A DNA stretch of 47,327 nt from Nemertoderma westbladi (GCA_032718475.1 JAUCBJ010007424.1:1-47327), one strand, 5' to 3'; shown: positions 10,807 through 23,061, counted from the stretch's first letter. Program-made: numbers and translations. The notes: a model not told the origin generated them from the letters alone.

Positions 10807-11273
10807 TTTTTTTCAATCAATCAAAGGAACCCTTAAGGGTTCATTTATTTGTTTCGTTATCATAATACACGCTCTCAGTATTATAAACCCATCACCAGTT
10901 TAGGTACAGTGCGTAATTGGGGTTTTATTGCTATTTAGATTATATGGATCGGTGCTAGGTTTGGAGTTCCAATATTTGTTTACAGTATTGTAGTATTTAT
11001 GAGAAACAGGAAACAGTAGCAAAGCTAGTATAGTTCCCTGTTGCCGTGGCGAGCGTTTTGTTGTAAATATTACATATCAATCAATTTAATTCGTACAATC
11101 TGCTGATTTTAATATATTTAAATTACATTTTGAGATTTTAAAAAAATTTGAAATATCCAGTTAATGCGATGTGATATACGATTATTAATAGATACAAATT
11201 TATTTAATGAGTTTAATAGATGATCGGGCCTAATACTATTCTAGGACTTATTTATTTTAAGTTTTATTCTATT

Positions 11274-13532
11274 TTAAGTTAGATCGCTTAGCAATGACTT
11301 TTTGAGATTTTGGGTAAGTGCTTTCTTAGTTTTACTTTCTTTTATTTTCAGGGGAAGTGAATTCCATATCAAAGTACCGTGATATTTGAGTGATCTTTGT
11401 GTTAGAACCAGTCTTGTACGTGGTATGTAATAGTTCATTGATGTGACGGATCTTGTAGTGTACTTATGTATAGTAGAGGGGAGGGAGAAAAGTGACGTGA
11501 TAAAAGATTGTTTTTTTGAGTTTTTTATTTCCCACATTAATTTTGATGTTTCCAATATATGTAACTTTTCTATTGGTAATATTTCCAGAAATTTATAGAT
11601 TGGGTTTGAATGAGCTTGGTAATGATTAAATGTTATTGCACGAATTATTTTATTTATTTTTACTCTGAGTGGGTATATGTATTTATGGTGCGTGTTTCCC
11701 CATAATATTATACCATATTGAATATATGGGTGTATCAGTGCATAGAAAATCATTTTTAGTATATTTAATGGCAAGATATGGCGAAGTTTAAAAAATATTC
11801 CGCAGGATTTCGAAATTTTCTTCAGTATGTAGGAGCAGTGATATTTCCAAGATAATTTATTGTCTATCCAGATGCCCAAAAATTTTGTTTCATTTGTTTG
11901 TTTGATATTAACATTATTTATTTTTATTTTTTGAGTGATAGTAGTATTTGAATTTGAAAATATGAGATATTCGGTTTTTTTAAGATTGAGGGATAGTTTG
12001 TTGTCAGTGAGCCATTGATCAATTTTCGAGAGTTCATTATTTACTTTTGTAATTAGTGTGTCCTTGTTGGTGTGACTGTACAGTATGTTAGTATCATCGG
12101 CAAAAAGAGTAGTATGTAAATTTGTGCAGTTCGGTAAGTCATTTATATACAATAAAAATAGAGTAGCACTTAAGATAGCACCTTGTGGGGTACCACAATG
12201 TGGGGTAAGAGGGTCGGAGTGTGTATTGTTTATAACAACTGTGTGTGAGCGATCATTGAGGAAGCTTGTGAATAGTTGGAGCGGAAGACCTCTGATACCG
12301 TAACAGTTTAATTTTTTTAAGAGTATGCTATGGTTCAGGGTATCAAAAGCCTTTTTTAAATCTATAGAAATTAGGCATGATGATTCGTGATGGTCAAGAG
12401 ATTCAAGCAGTCTTTCTGTGATTGTAAGTATAGCGTCTGTTGTAGTAGAACGTTTCCTAAAACCGTATTGGCAGTGAGATAGAATTGAGTATTTTTCTAA
12501 GTAGGTTATGAGTTGGGTATTAATTATACGTTCGTAGAGTTTGCTAAATAGCGGCAAGACCGATATTGGTCTGTAGTTGTTTTTATCTGTAGGGTCGCCT
12601 GTTTTGTAGACTGGGGTAATTTTTGCTTGTTTTAGTACTTTTGGGAAAATTCCATTATTAATTGATTTGTTAATTAAGTAAGTTAAGTGAGGTGCTAGGT
12701 CGTGTGCTGCAGTTTTAACTAGTTGTATGGGGAATAGGTCATTAGTAGAGCAGTTGTTGTCTAGGTCTAGTAGGTAATATAGTATTTCAGTTTGCGTTGT
12801 ATCTGATAGGTAGAATGAGTTTGACTTACGGTGGTTTATGAATCTAGTTGGGTTACGGTTACTTCTCGGAATTGTCTCTGCTAGTTCTGGACCTATATTA
12901 GCGAAGTGTTGGTTAAGTACATTGGCAATTTCTTTTGGGAGAGTTTTATTTATGGTTCCTACTGTTGTTGATATTCTAATTTTTTTTGGAGTATTCAAGT
13001 TATTTGACTTATTTAGTGCTTTGTTTATTGTTTGCCATGTTTTTTTTGTATTTGTTTTGTGTTTCTCGAATTCTGAGTGGTAGTAGTTTTTTTCAGCCTT
13101 TCTAAGAGTTGTTGTTAGTTTATTGCGGTATTGTTTATAAAACTGTTCTTTTTCGCATGTAGGGTTAGTAATTAGATTTGCATATAGGTCATTTTTCTTG
13201 ATTGTTGATTGTACTAACGCGGGAGTCATCCAAGGTTTTTTAGGAATTTCTTTTTTTTCTAGGATCTTTCTTGGCAAGTGTTTATTGGTTATATTTTGAA
13301 AATCAGAGTAAAATATTTCGAATTGTTTTTCTATGGGTACTGTTGTTTTGTTATATGTCCAGTTATTAATATCTTTTATGTCTGAAATAAATTTATTTTT
13401 GTTATATTTGGAGTAATCATATACATATTTCATTTCTTGTTGCGTAAAGTGGCAGGAATAATTTTGTATGATTGCAAAAGTGGCTAAGTGATCAGTTGAT
13501 CCTTGTTGGCTTTGGAAAACTCCAGATGATAC
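11274..13532 (-). pseudogene. Reverse transcriptase part of the CR1/L2-like element
   Basis: About 752 retrotransposon residues are open on the minus strand; the few residues before them come from the inserted element. The endonuclease tail has the STDHLATFA motif. Reverse-transcriptase signatures follow in order: NNYRPISVLPLFSKLYERI, then the catalytic aspartate motif IDLKKAFDTLNH, then GTPQGAILSATLFLLYINDL, then the catalytic LFADDTNIL, and NLKKTEYLIF. A C-terminal IWNSLPLKIKES segment precedes the stop. No RNase H domain is seen. The reverse-transcriptase half alone looks intact, but the element cannot be expressed whole because the endonuclease is broken upstream. Confidence 0.85.
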
Positions 13533-13610
13533 TGTGGGGCGAGCCACGAAGTTGGCGGAGCCTTAGCGAATTGACACTGTTAGGGGGTGGGTCAATTTAT
13601 GCAAATAGTT

Positions 13611-13642
<32 letters not shown>

Positions 13643-14820
13643 TACGATTTTGACATGCTAATAACTTTGTCGGATTTAAAGCTGCCAAGTTGAAAATTTG
13701 TAGGTATCAATATGAGCAAAAGTTGAGATTTTTGAGAGACTTTCAGACACCATCAGTGCAATGGTCTCCCGCTAGAGGGCCACATGTCTAAACATTAAAT
13801 GCCCTCCCATTTCTTTGCTTTTAATCCGTTTAAGCTGAAACTTGGCAGATATGTATTAGACCATTAGCTGTGACTTTCAAAGGAGGCGAATCCATCTGCA
13901 GTTCTCCAGTCTGCCGCTAGAGGGCCAAAGGTCTGAAAGTGAAATCGTTGTCGTCGTTACGATTTTGACATGCTAATAACTTTGTCGGATTTAAAGCTGC
14001 CAAGTTGAAAATTTGTAGGTATCAATATGAGCTAAAGTTGAGATTTTTGAGAGACTTTCAGACATCATCAGTGCAATGGTCTCCCGCTAGAGGGCCACAT
14101 GTCTAAACATTAAATGCCCTCCCATTTCTTTGCTTTTAATCCGTTTAAGCTGAAACTTGGCAGATATGTATTAGACCATTAGCTGTGACTTTCAAAGGAG
14201 GCGAATCCATCTGCAGTTCTCCAGTCTGCCGCTAGAGGGCCAAATGTCTGAAAGTGAAATCGTTGTCGTCGTTATGATATTGACATGCTTATAACTTTGT
14301 CGAATTTAAAGCTGCCAAGTTGAAAATTTGTTTTGTTGAAAATCAGTTCAACAGTCACCCGCTATAGGACTACTTTATGCCTGAAAGTGAATAGATTCTC
14401 CCGTCTCATTGATTTTAATCAGTTTAAGCTGAATCTTGCCATATATTCTGGACCACATGCTGCGTCTTTGTGGGGGGGGGGGGGGGGGGGGGGAGATGAG
14501 ATTTAATCGGTCTGCCGCTATACGACGAAATTTCTGAAAGTGAGATCCGTCTCTCATTTCGTTATCCGTTATTCAAGATGAAACTTGGCCGATGTACGTA
14601 TGTACTATTCATCCATAGGCTGTGTCTTTGTGGGGCTGGAGACCCTAATCCATCTTCAGTTCTCACTATACCGCTAGAGTCAGAAATGTCTGAATAGAAA
14701 TGAAAGAGGTAAAAAGTGATTAGGCGAAATCTGCTTAAAATTTGCTAATACAGTAATACTTTCGAATTAGTACTTAAATTAAATTTAAGTCACGTGCTGC
14801 GCGAAGGCCCCACTTCGTGT
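13533..14820 (+). mobile_element. Helentron/HINE-like non-autonomous element, copy 1
   Basis: Starts TGTGGGGCGAGCCACGAAG and ends CGAAGGCCCCACTTCGTGT. Parts of the two ends are complementary (GTGGGGC; CACGAAG/CTTCGTG), so there are subterminal inverted repeats, and the last bases form a CGAAG/CTTCG hairpin. Inside are a (GTC)n microsatellite near 13,613-13,642, two full units of about 315 bp plus a diverged partial unit, and a poly-G run near 14,472. No coding frame is seen. The retrotransposon codons on either side (AAA and GTA, minus strand) abut exactly, so no clear target duplication exists. This pattern fits Helitron-like HINE elements; the class is inferred. Confidence 0.65.
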
Positions 14821-15745
14821 TTTATTGTTAATAATAGTTGATATATGGTCTATTAAAGTTCGGGAGTATGGTGTAATTCTAGTTGCTTTGTCTATTATTT
14901 GTTCAAATCCATTTGATTCTATAGTTTGTATATAGTTATTGGCGTGGTTAGAGCGTTTCAATAAATCTATATTCATGTCGCCGGTTATTATTATGTCAGT
15001 TGTATTTTGATTGATCGAAGCTAAAACCGCATTGAAATTATCTATGAAATCGTTAGTATTGCACGAGTCTGGGTGGTAAATAGTTCCAATTAATATTTGT
15101 CTTTTGGAGTGATTATTATTTGAAGATCTGTTTATAGTAACCCAAGTAGATTCACAGTCGGTTTTTTAGCCCATATTTTCGGTGTGTAATAAGTGGGGTT
15201 GAGTAGCCGTCAATGTGTAAGTAAGATAGATCCGTCTCATCTGTAATAAATGTTTCTGTAAAAGTTAGTATGTCGAAATTTAGGGTTAGTAATGATAGGA
15301 AGTCAGAGGTAGGCGCTAGATTTTTGTTTAGGCTTCTACAGTTTACATGAAACACTGAAAAATTTGTATTTTTAGAATCAAACTTGTTATTAAAATTTTG
15401 TTCATTATAATACTGACAATTTGTTTTTATATTATTTAAATTTTGGTCCGGGTCAATATTTTTAAAAGTGCTATTAGAGTCCATATAATTTTCGGGTAAT
15501 AAAATATCAATGTCATTGCTTTCAAAAATATCATAGTCATCGGGCGGAATAGTATTAAAAGGAAAAATATCATTGTAACAGAATAAACAGTAAATATTAG
15601 ATAAATTCAATAATGGAGTAGTAATATTAGAACCGCATTGCTGGTGGTAAGAATTCTTACAGATATCGCATACTATTTTCCTATCTTTTTTATTAAATTT
15701 TGAAAAGCAGAAATGGCAGGATGTACGAGGGTCATTGACTGGCAT
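14821..15745 (-). pseudogene. PHD finger and broken endonuclease of the CR1/L2-like element
   Basis: From ATG 15,745 (minus) the frame starts MPVNDPRTSCHFCF and shows a Cys/His cluster (CHFC, CDIC, YHQQC, CLFC) like a PHD finger, then the endonuclease start FSVFHVNCRSLN. The frame ends at 15,152 after HRKYG. In another frame the endonuclease resumes with ESTWVTINRS, reaches the metal-binding GDMNIDLL at about 14,976, and ends TLIDHISTIINNK at 14,821, where the inserted element begins. The expected middle of the endonuclease between the two parts is shorter than usual, so a deletion as well as a frameshift is likely. Confidence 0.75.
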
Positions 15746-15778
15746 AAAATATATTTTGGAATTTAATATAAAATACCA

Positions 15779-16498
15779 TCCATTGATCCACACCCTTCCA
15801 TTGCTCCACACCCACCCATTGCACCCCACTCATCCATTGCTTCCTTAACCATTCAATGATCGCCACCCACCCATTGCTCCCCACCCATACATTGCCCCCC
15901 ACCCATCAATTGCTCCCCACCCATCCATTGCTCCCCACACATCCATTGCTCCCCACCCATCCATTGCTCCCCACACATCCATTGCTCCTCACTCATTCAT
16001 TTCTCCCCACCCATCCATTGCTCCCTACCCATTCGTTCCTCCCCAACCACCCATTGCTCCCGACCCATCCATTGCTACCCAACCATCCATTGATCCACAC
16101 CCTTCCATTGCTCCACACCCACCCATTGCACCCCACTCATTCATTGCTTCCTTAACCATTCAATGATCGCCACCCACCCATTGCTCCCCACCCATACATT
16201 GCTCCCCACCCATCAATTGCTCCCCACCCCTCCATTGCTCTCCACCCACCCATTGCTCCCCAACCATCCATTGATCCCCATCCATTCATTGCTACCCACC
16301 CATTCATTCCTCCCTCCCACCCATCCATTATTCCCACCCATCCTTTGCTCCCCACCCATCCATTGCTACTCACCCATCCATTGCTCCCCACCCATTCATT
16401 TCTCCCCACCCATCCACTGCTCCCCACCCATCCACTGAACCCTACCCATCCATTGTTCCCCACCCATCCATTGCTCGCCTCCCATCCATTGCTCCTCC
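15779..16498. repeat. 18-bp satellite, block 2
   Basis: Same CCATCCATTGCTCCCCAC family as block 1. A higher-order duplication is visible: a run from about 15,782 (GATCCACACCCTTCCATTGC) to the GATCGCCACCC variant recurs about 310 bp later near 16,091. The block is interrupted at 16,499 by a retrotransposon fragment. Confidence 0.95.
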
Positions 16499-17297
16499 TT
16501 TGTACAAAGACTGCAAAGTTCCGGAGCGGTACCGTCTAGCGTGGTCGAGATTTAGGCTGGGTAGCCACAGCTTCCCCGTAGAACGAATGAGGTGGGCCAG
16601 GGTACGTGATACTGAGCGCTTCTGTGTATGTGGAGCTATCCAGACGGAACAACATATTGTCACCGTTTGCCCATTTACTGAGCGATCCAGGAGACATGTC
16701 AATGGAAGCTGGTCTGATTTAACAAGTTTATTTGGTTTTGGTAATCAAGTGGAGGTAGCTAAAATGATCGAAAGTATGACCCACGATTATTAATAAGTGA
16801 CTAAGTAACAAATAGCGAATTATTTATTGGATGGAGCGCGATTCGAGTATTTAGTATAATGTAATTTTCATTTATATATTTTATGAACCTACTGACCATA
16901 ATTATTTAATTAAGTGGAACATGATAAATTGTGAAAGAAGCACTGTTCTTTATTTATTTACATAATATTATTTATTTATTTTAACTATAACTTTTTATTA
17001 CAATACACTAGACCCAGTATCACACGGCTTGACAATTATTTAGATATAACATATTTATTCATTTAATTATATTAGACCCAGCATCGCACGACTTGACAGT
17101 TAATTAGAGATGTACTCGTAAGTAGGTACTTTTATTGTGCTATTTCTGTTCGGAATTTAAATATTTAATTTTTTCTGGTAAATCTCTTTATATTATGGTC
17201 GTGCACTACCGCTTCAATCATGTTACTGTACTGTTAATTATTGTGCAAGTATTGAACTGTATAGAGAAGTGTAGACAATAAACAATCAATCAAATCC
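16499..17297 (+). mobile_element. 5'-truncated non-LTR retrotransposon in the satellite
   Basis: A plus-strand fragment flanked by satellite on both sides. It begins inside the C-terminal coding region and ends with AATAAACAATCAATCAAAT, a CAAT-type tail. It carries a TAA-terminated frame to 16,793 and about 500 bp of AT-rich 3' UTR with two partly similar segments (AGACCCAGTATCACACG near 17,010 and AGACCCAGCATCGCACG near 17,070). 5' truncation is typical of non-LTR insertion. The family differs from the minus-strand element nearby. Confidence 0.7.
16500..16793 (+). pseudogene. C-terminal end of a non-LTR reverse-transcriptase protein
   Basis: There are 97 codons with no ATG start; the frame is entered from satellite sequence. 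CVCGAIQTEQHIVTVCP matches the C-x-C...H-x4-C zinc-finger-like motif at the C-terminus of several non-LTR retrotransposon proteins. Everything upstream is absent. The retroelement origin rests on this motif plus the 3' tail and truncation context. Confidence 0.6.
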
Positions 17298-20200
17298 CCA
17301 CCTATCCATTACTACTCACCCATCCATTGCTCCCCACCCATCCACTGCTCCCCACCCTTCCATTGCTACCCACCCATCCATTGATACCCACCCATCCATT
17401 GCTCCCCACCCATTTATTTCACCCCACCCATCCATTGATCCCCACCCATCCATTGCTCCCCACCAATGCTCCCCACCCATCCATTGCTCCCCACCCATCC
17501 ATTGCTACCCGCCCATTCATTTCTCCCCACCCATCCATTGCTACACACGCATCCATTCCTCCCACGCATCCAAATTGCTCCCCACCCATTCAATTCTCCC
17601 CACCTATCCATTGCTCCCCACCCATCCTTTGCTCCCCACCCATCCATTGATACTCACCCATCCATTGCTCCCCACCCATTCATTTCTCCCCACCCATCCA
17701 CTGCTCCCCACCCATCCACTGAACCCTACCCATCCATTGTTCCCCACCCATCCATTGCTCGCCTCCCATCCATTGCTCCCCACCTATCCATTACTACTCA
17801 CCCATCCATTGCTCCCCACCCATCCACTGCTCCCCACCCTTTCATTGCTCCCCACCCATCCATTGCTACCCACCCATCCATTGCTCCCCACCCATTTATT
17901 TCACCCCACCCATCCATTGATCCCCACCCATCCATTGCTCCCCACCAATGCTCCCCACCCATCCATTGCTCCCCACCCATCCATTGCTCCCCATCCATCC
18001 ATTGCTCCCCACCCATTCATTTCTCCCCACCCATCCATTGCTCCCTACCCATTCGTTCCTCCCCAACCACCCATTGATCCCCACCCCTCCATTGCTCTCC
18101 ACCCACCCATTGCCCTACCAACCATCCATTGATCCCCATCCATTCATTGCTACCCACCCATTCATTCCTCCCTCCCACCCATCCATTATTCCCACCCATT
18201 CTTTGCTCCCCACCCATCCATTGCTACTCACCCATTCATTTATCCCCACCCATCCACTGCTCCCCACCCATCCACTGAACCCTACCCATCCATTGTTCCC
18301 CACCCATCCATTGCTCGCCTCCCATCCATTGCTCCCCACCTATCCATTACTACTCACCCATCCATTGCTCCCCACCCATCCACTGCTCCCCACCCTTCCA
18401 TTGCTCCCACCCATCCACTGCTCCCCACCCATCCATTGCTCCCCACCCATCCACTGCTCCCCACCCTTCCATTGCTCCCCACCCATCCATTGCTACCCAC
18501 CCATCCATTGCTCCCCACCCATTTATTTCACCCCACCCATCCATTGATCCCCACCCATCCATTGCTCCCCACCAATGCTCCCCACCCATCCATTGCTCCC
18601 CACCCATCCATTGCTACCCGCCCATTCATTTCTCCCCACCCATCCATTGCTACACACGCATCCATTCCTCCCACGCATCCAAATTGCTCCCCACCCATTC
18701 AATTCTCCCCACCTATCCATTACTACTCACCCATCCATTGCTCCCCACCCATCCACTGCTCCCCACCCTCCCATTGCTCCCCACCCATCCATTGCTACCC
18801 ACCCATCCATTGCTCCCCACCCATTTATTTCACCCCACCGATCCATTGATCCCCACCCATCCATTGCTCCCCACCAATGCTCCCCACCCATCCATTGCTC
18901 CCCATCCATCCATTGCTCCCCACCCATTCATTTCTCCCCACCCATCCATTGCTCCCTACCCATTCGTTCCTCCCCAACCACCCATTGATCCCCACCCCTC
19001 CATTGCTCTCCACCCACCCATTGCTCCCCAACCATCCATTGATCCCCATCCATTCATTGCTACCCACCCATTCATTCCTCCCTCCCACCCATCCATTAAT
19101 CCCACCCATCATTTGCTCCCCATCCATCCATTGCTACTCACCCATCCATTGCTCCCCACCCATTCATTTCTCCCCACCCATCCACTGCTCCCCACCCATC
19201 CACTGAACCCTACCCATCCATTGTTCCCCACCCATCCATTGCTCGCCTCCCATCCATTGCTCCCTACCTATCCATTACTACTCACCCATCCATTGCTCCC
19301 CACCCATCCACTGCTCCCCACCCTTCCATTGCTCCCCACCCATCCATTGCTACCCACCCATCCATTGCTCCCCACCCATTTATTTCACCCCACCCATCCA
19401 TTGATCCCCACCCATCCATTGCTCCCCACCAATGCTCCCCACCCATCCATTGCTCCCCACCCATCCATTGCTACCCGCCCATTCATTTCTCCCCACCCAT
19501 CCATTGCTACACACGCATCCATTCCTCCCACGCATCCAAATTGCTCCCCACCCATTCAATTCTCCCCACCTATCCATTGCTCCCCACCCATCCATTGCTC
19601 CCCACCCATTCATTCCTCCCACCCATCCATTGCTCCCCACCCATCCATTGTTCCCCACACATCCATTAAATGCTCCCCACACATCCATTGCTCCCCACCC
19701 ATCCATTGCTCCCCTCCCATCCATTATCCCCACCCATCCATTGCACCCCACCCATTCATTCCTCCCTCCCACCCATCCATTATTCCCACCCATCCTTTGC
19801 TCCCCACCCATCCATTGCTACTCACCCATGCATTGCTCCCCACCTATTCATTTCTCCCCACCCATCCACTGCTCCCCACCCATCCATTCCTCCCACCTAT
19901 CCATTCCTCCCTCCCACCCATCCATTATTCCCACCCATCCTTTGCTCCCCACCCATCCATTGCTCCCCACCCATCCATTGCTCCCCACCCATCCATTGCT
20001 CCCCACCCATCCATTGCTCCCCACCCATCCATTGCTCCCCACCCATCCACTGAACCCTACCCATCCATTGTTCCCCACCCATCCATTGCTCGCCTCCCAT
20101 CCATTGCTCCCCACCTATCCATTACTACTCACCCATCCATTGCTCCCCACCCATCCACTGCTCCCCACCCTTCCATTGCTCCCCACCCATCCATTGCTAC

Positions 20201-20465
20201 CCACCCATCCATTGCTCCCCACCCATTTATTTCACCCCACCCATCCATTGATCCCCACCCATCCATTGCTCCCCACCAATGCTCCCCACCCATCCATTGC
20301 TACCCGCCCATTCATTTCTCCCCACCCATTCATTGCTACACACGCATCCATTCCTCCCACGCATCCAAATTGCTCCCCACCCATTCAATTCTCCCCACCT
20401 ATCCATTGCTCCCCACCCATCCATTGCTCCCCACCCATACACTGCTCCCACCCATCCATTGCTTT
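17298..20465. repeat. 18-bp satellite, block 3, with higher-order structure
   Basis: About 3.2 kb of the CCATCCATTGCTCCCCAC family. Variant strings recur together, for example CACCAATGCTCCCC near 17,461, 17,942, 18,570, 18,872, 19,429 and 20,274, and CACTGAACCCTACCC near 17,718, 18,272, 19,201 and 20,048. This shows repeated segmental amplification of 300-850 bp blocks. Open frames up to 615 codons here are by-products of the 18-bp period. Confidence 0.95.
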
Positions 20466-20651
20466 CATTCAATATTATTGAGTTTTTTTAAAACATGTAA
20501 ATTTTATAATAATAATTCTATAATTTTCTAAATATACACGTTTTAGATAATATATAATAATACTCACTCATATTATATTATGACTACAATCTTATCAGAT
20601 TAATCAAATAATTTTTCATATCGCTTCACCAAATCTGTGCAACCCGGAAGG

Positions 20652-21711
20652 CCTGAAAGTTTATTGCCGTGTGTTGAGAAAGTCTGCAAGTTTATTTCCA
20701 TGTGTGAGAAAGACTGTAAGTTTATTGCCGTGTGTGAGAAAGTCTTAAAGTGTATTGCCGTGTGTGAGAAAGTCTGCAAGTTTATTGCCGTGTGTGAGAA
20801 AGATTGTAAGTTTATTGCCGTGTGTGAGAAAGAGTGTAATTTTATTGCCGTGTGTGAGAAAGACTGTAAGTTTATTGCCGTGTGTGAGAAAGACTGTAAG
20901 TTTATTGCCGTGTGTGAGAAAGTCTTAAAGTGTATTGCCGTGTGTGAGAAAGTCTGCAAGTTTATTGCCGTGTGTGAGAAAGATTGTAAGTTTATTGCCG
21001 TGTGTGAGAAAGAGTGTAATTTTATTGCCGTGTGTGAGAAAGACTGTAAGTTTATTGCCGTGTGTGAGAAAGTCTTAAAGTGTATTGCCGTGTGTGAGAA
21101 AGTCTGCAAGTTTATTGCCGTGTGTGAGAAAGTCTTAAAGTGTATTACCGTGTGTGAGAAAGTCTGCAAGTTTATTGCCGTGTGTGAGAAAGATTGTAAG
21201 TTTATTGCCGTGTGTGAGAAAGAGTGTAATTTTATTGCCGTGTTTGAGAAAGATTGTAAGTTTATTGCCGTGTGTGAGAAAGAGTGTAATTTTATTGCCG
21301 TGTGTGAGAAAGACTGTAAGTTTATTGCCGTGTGTGAGAAAGTCTGAAAGTTTATTGCCGTGTGTGAGAAATTCTGAAAGTTTATTGCCGTGTGTGAGAA
21401 AGTCTGCAAGTTTATTGCCGTGTGTGAGAAAGACTGTAAGTTTATTGCCGTGTGTGAGAAAGTCTGAAAGTTTATTGCCGTGTGTGAGAAAGTCTGCAAG
21501 TTTATTGCCGTGTGTGAGAAAGACTGCAAGTTTATTGCCGTGTGTGAGAAAATCTGAAAGTTTATAGACGTGTGTGAGAAAGTCTGCAAGTTTATTGTCG
21601 TGTGTGAGAAAGACTGCAAATTTATTGCCGTGTGTGAGAACGTCTGAAAGTTTATTGCCGTGTGTGAGAAAGTCTGAAAGCTTACTGCCGTGTGTGAAGA
21701 AGTCTCATAAA
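20652..21711. repeat. 30-bp satellite with a 180-bp higher-order unit
   Basis: About 35 copies of a 30-bp unit containing TGCCGTGTGTGAGAAAG and a variable part. The variable parts follow an order: 20,701-20,880 (six monomers) is repeated exactly at 20,881-21,060, so a 180-bp unit was duplicated. Both strands stay open for long distances (236 codons plus, 339 codons minus) because the period is ten codons. No evidence for expression. Confidence 0.95.
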
Positions 21712-21829
21712 CAATTTGTTTGCTTTCTTCTATTAATTAATATTAAAGCAACATTAGTAGCTATTTTTTATGTTGTTAGCTAGTCATTAAAAGTTTTATT
21801 ATTGTTATGTTCAGTAAAAATTATGAAGC

Positions 21830-22005
21830 ACGTCACCGGGGTTTGAACCAGCCGTATACGTATGTTTCGGCCTGCGTCACCAGGGTTTGAACCAGCCCTA
21901 TACGTACGTTTCGGCCTGCGTCACCAGGGTTTTAACCAGCCCTATACGTACGTTTCGGCCTGCGTCACCAGGGTTTGAACCAGCCCTATACGTACGTTTC
22001 GGCCT
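21830..22005. repeat. Four tandem copies of a 44-bp unit
   Basis: The unit contains GCGTCACCAGGGTTTGAACC, then AGCCCTATACGTACGTTTCG, then GCCT. Four copies differ at few positions. GGTTTGAACC resembles a tRNA box B, but no tRNA fold surrounds it. Confidence 0.9.
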
Positions 22006-22050
22006 ATCAGACCTCAACTCATTTATTCCATTTCTGAACAAAACCTTAAT

Positions 22051-22802
22051 CATGTCCCAGAATATAGTGTCGTAATTCAGTTACACGACCCCCCCCCTAA
22101 TTTTTCTACAATTCTTAATTAAATTGCATGAAATTTGAAACAGAGAGTTTCACCTCCCTACCACTGACTGGGTGAGCCAGTATTTTTGCTCTCAATCTTT
22201 AGCTAAAAGCGTTTAAAAAGTGTCTCCGGCGATATTACACCATTCCCACCGCAGTTATTCTTCTACCTTATGTTGCTGTGTGGAAAGCTGGCAATGCAAG
22301 GATTCCAAATATGTAACACAATCTGAATTACGTTGAAAAATAGCAGAGATATGTGCGTTCAAATGTTACATGGTTATGCACCTACGCGAGGCTATTTCAT
22401 TCTATTTAAAAAATGCATCATATTCTGGAATATTTTGTTTACCATGCAACATTTGAACGCCCATATCTCAGCTATTTTTCAACGTAATTCAGATTGTGTT
22501 ACATATTTGGAATCCTTGCATGACCAGCTTTCCATTGGTACCAACAAACAGCTATAAGGTAGAAGAATAACTGCGGTGTAACTGGTGTACAGTAATATAT
22601 CTGGAGACACTTTTTTTAAACGCTTGTAGCTAAAGATTGAAATAATTAATTTCAAAAAATAAAAATTCTGGCTCACCCAGTCAGTGGTCGGGAGGTGAAA
22701 CTATCTGTTTCAAATTTCATGCAATCTCATTAAGATTTGTAGAAAAATTAGGGGGGGGGGGGGAGTTGTCACTGAAATACGACACTATATTCTGGGACAT
22801 GG
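22051..22802. repeat. Fold-back element with long inverted arms
   Basis: The left end CATGTCCCAGAATATAGTGT is mirrored at the right end (ACACTATATTCTGGGACATG). Arms of roughly 300-350 bp pair through most of the element: poly-C with poly-G, GTTTCACCTCCC with GGGAGGTGAAAC, CACTGACTGGGTGAGCCAG with its complement, and TGTAACACAATCTGAATTACG with its complement. The centre is near 22,400. No coding frame. It fits a MITE or fold-back transposon; no clear target duplication. Confidence 0.85.
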
Positions 22803-23061
22803 TGTAAATATTTGTATTTTTAAACATAAATATTATTTAAGTTAAGTGATACAATAGCAAATATGTTCTAGAACGTACCGCTATTTAATTGTAACGCAAT
22901 TGTAATGGATTTAATTCTGCGCCCTTCAGAATAAAACTCTTAATTAAAAATGTAGCTTCTAACTCAATAGGCCATAGCCGTAAAATGTTGTTTCTCTGTA
23001 TGATAATACGTAATGACCCGGCAACATTGATAACAAAGAATACCAAACATAAAAACAACAG

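Larger units (their letters stand above)
10808..15778 (-). mobile_element. CR1/L2-like non-LTR retrotransposon inserted in the 18-bp satellite
   Basis: Both borders lie in satellite units. The 3' end on the minus strand finishes with GATTGATTG and a run of A, a short-repeat tail typical of CR1/L2-type elements. ACCAT occurs on both sides and could be a 5-bp target duplication. The minus-strand order is PHD-like finger, apurinic-type endonuclease and reverse transcriptase, followed by an IWNSLP-containing C-terminus. The copy is defective: the endonuclease has a deletion and frameshift near 15,150-15,180 and is split by a Helentron-like element at 13,533-14,820. Confidence 0.8.

Noticed and set aside
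12838-13083. Plus-strand frames inside the retrotransposon
   Set aside because: Antisense shadows of the reverse-transcriptase coding strand.
17466-20531. Long open frames up to 615 codons (THPLLP, PHPSIA and GWVGSN repeats)
   Set aside because: They follow from the 18-bp satellite period and are open on both strands at once, with no unique sequence.
20600-21619. 339-codon minus-strand and 236-codon plus-strand frames
   Set aside because: Both lie in the 30-bp satellite, whose ten-codon period keeps all these frames open.
20652-21711. CRISPR-like array
   Set aside because: Monomers are contiguous without unique spacers, and the DNA is eukaryotic.
21830-22005. tRNA-like box B (GGTTTGAACC) in four tandem copies
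   Set aside because: No box A at the right distance and no cloverleaf; it is part of a 44-bp tandem repeat.
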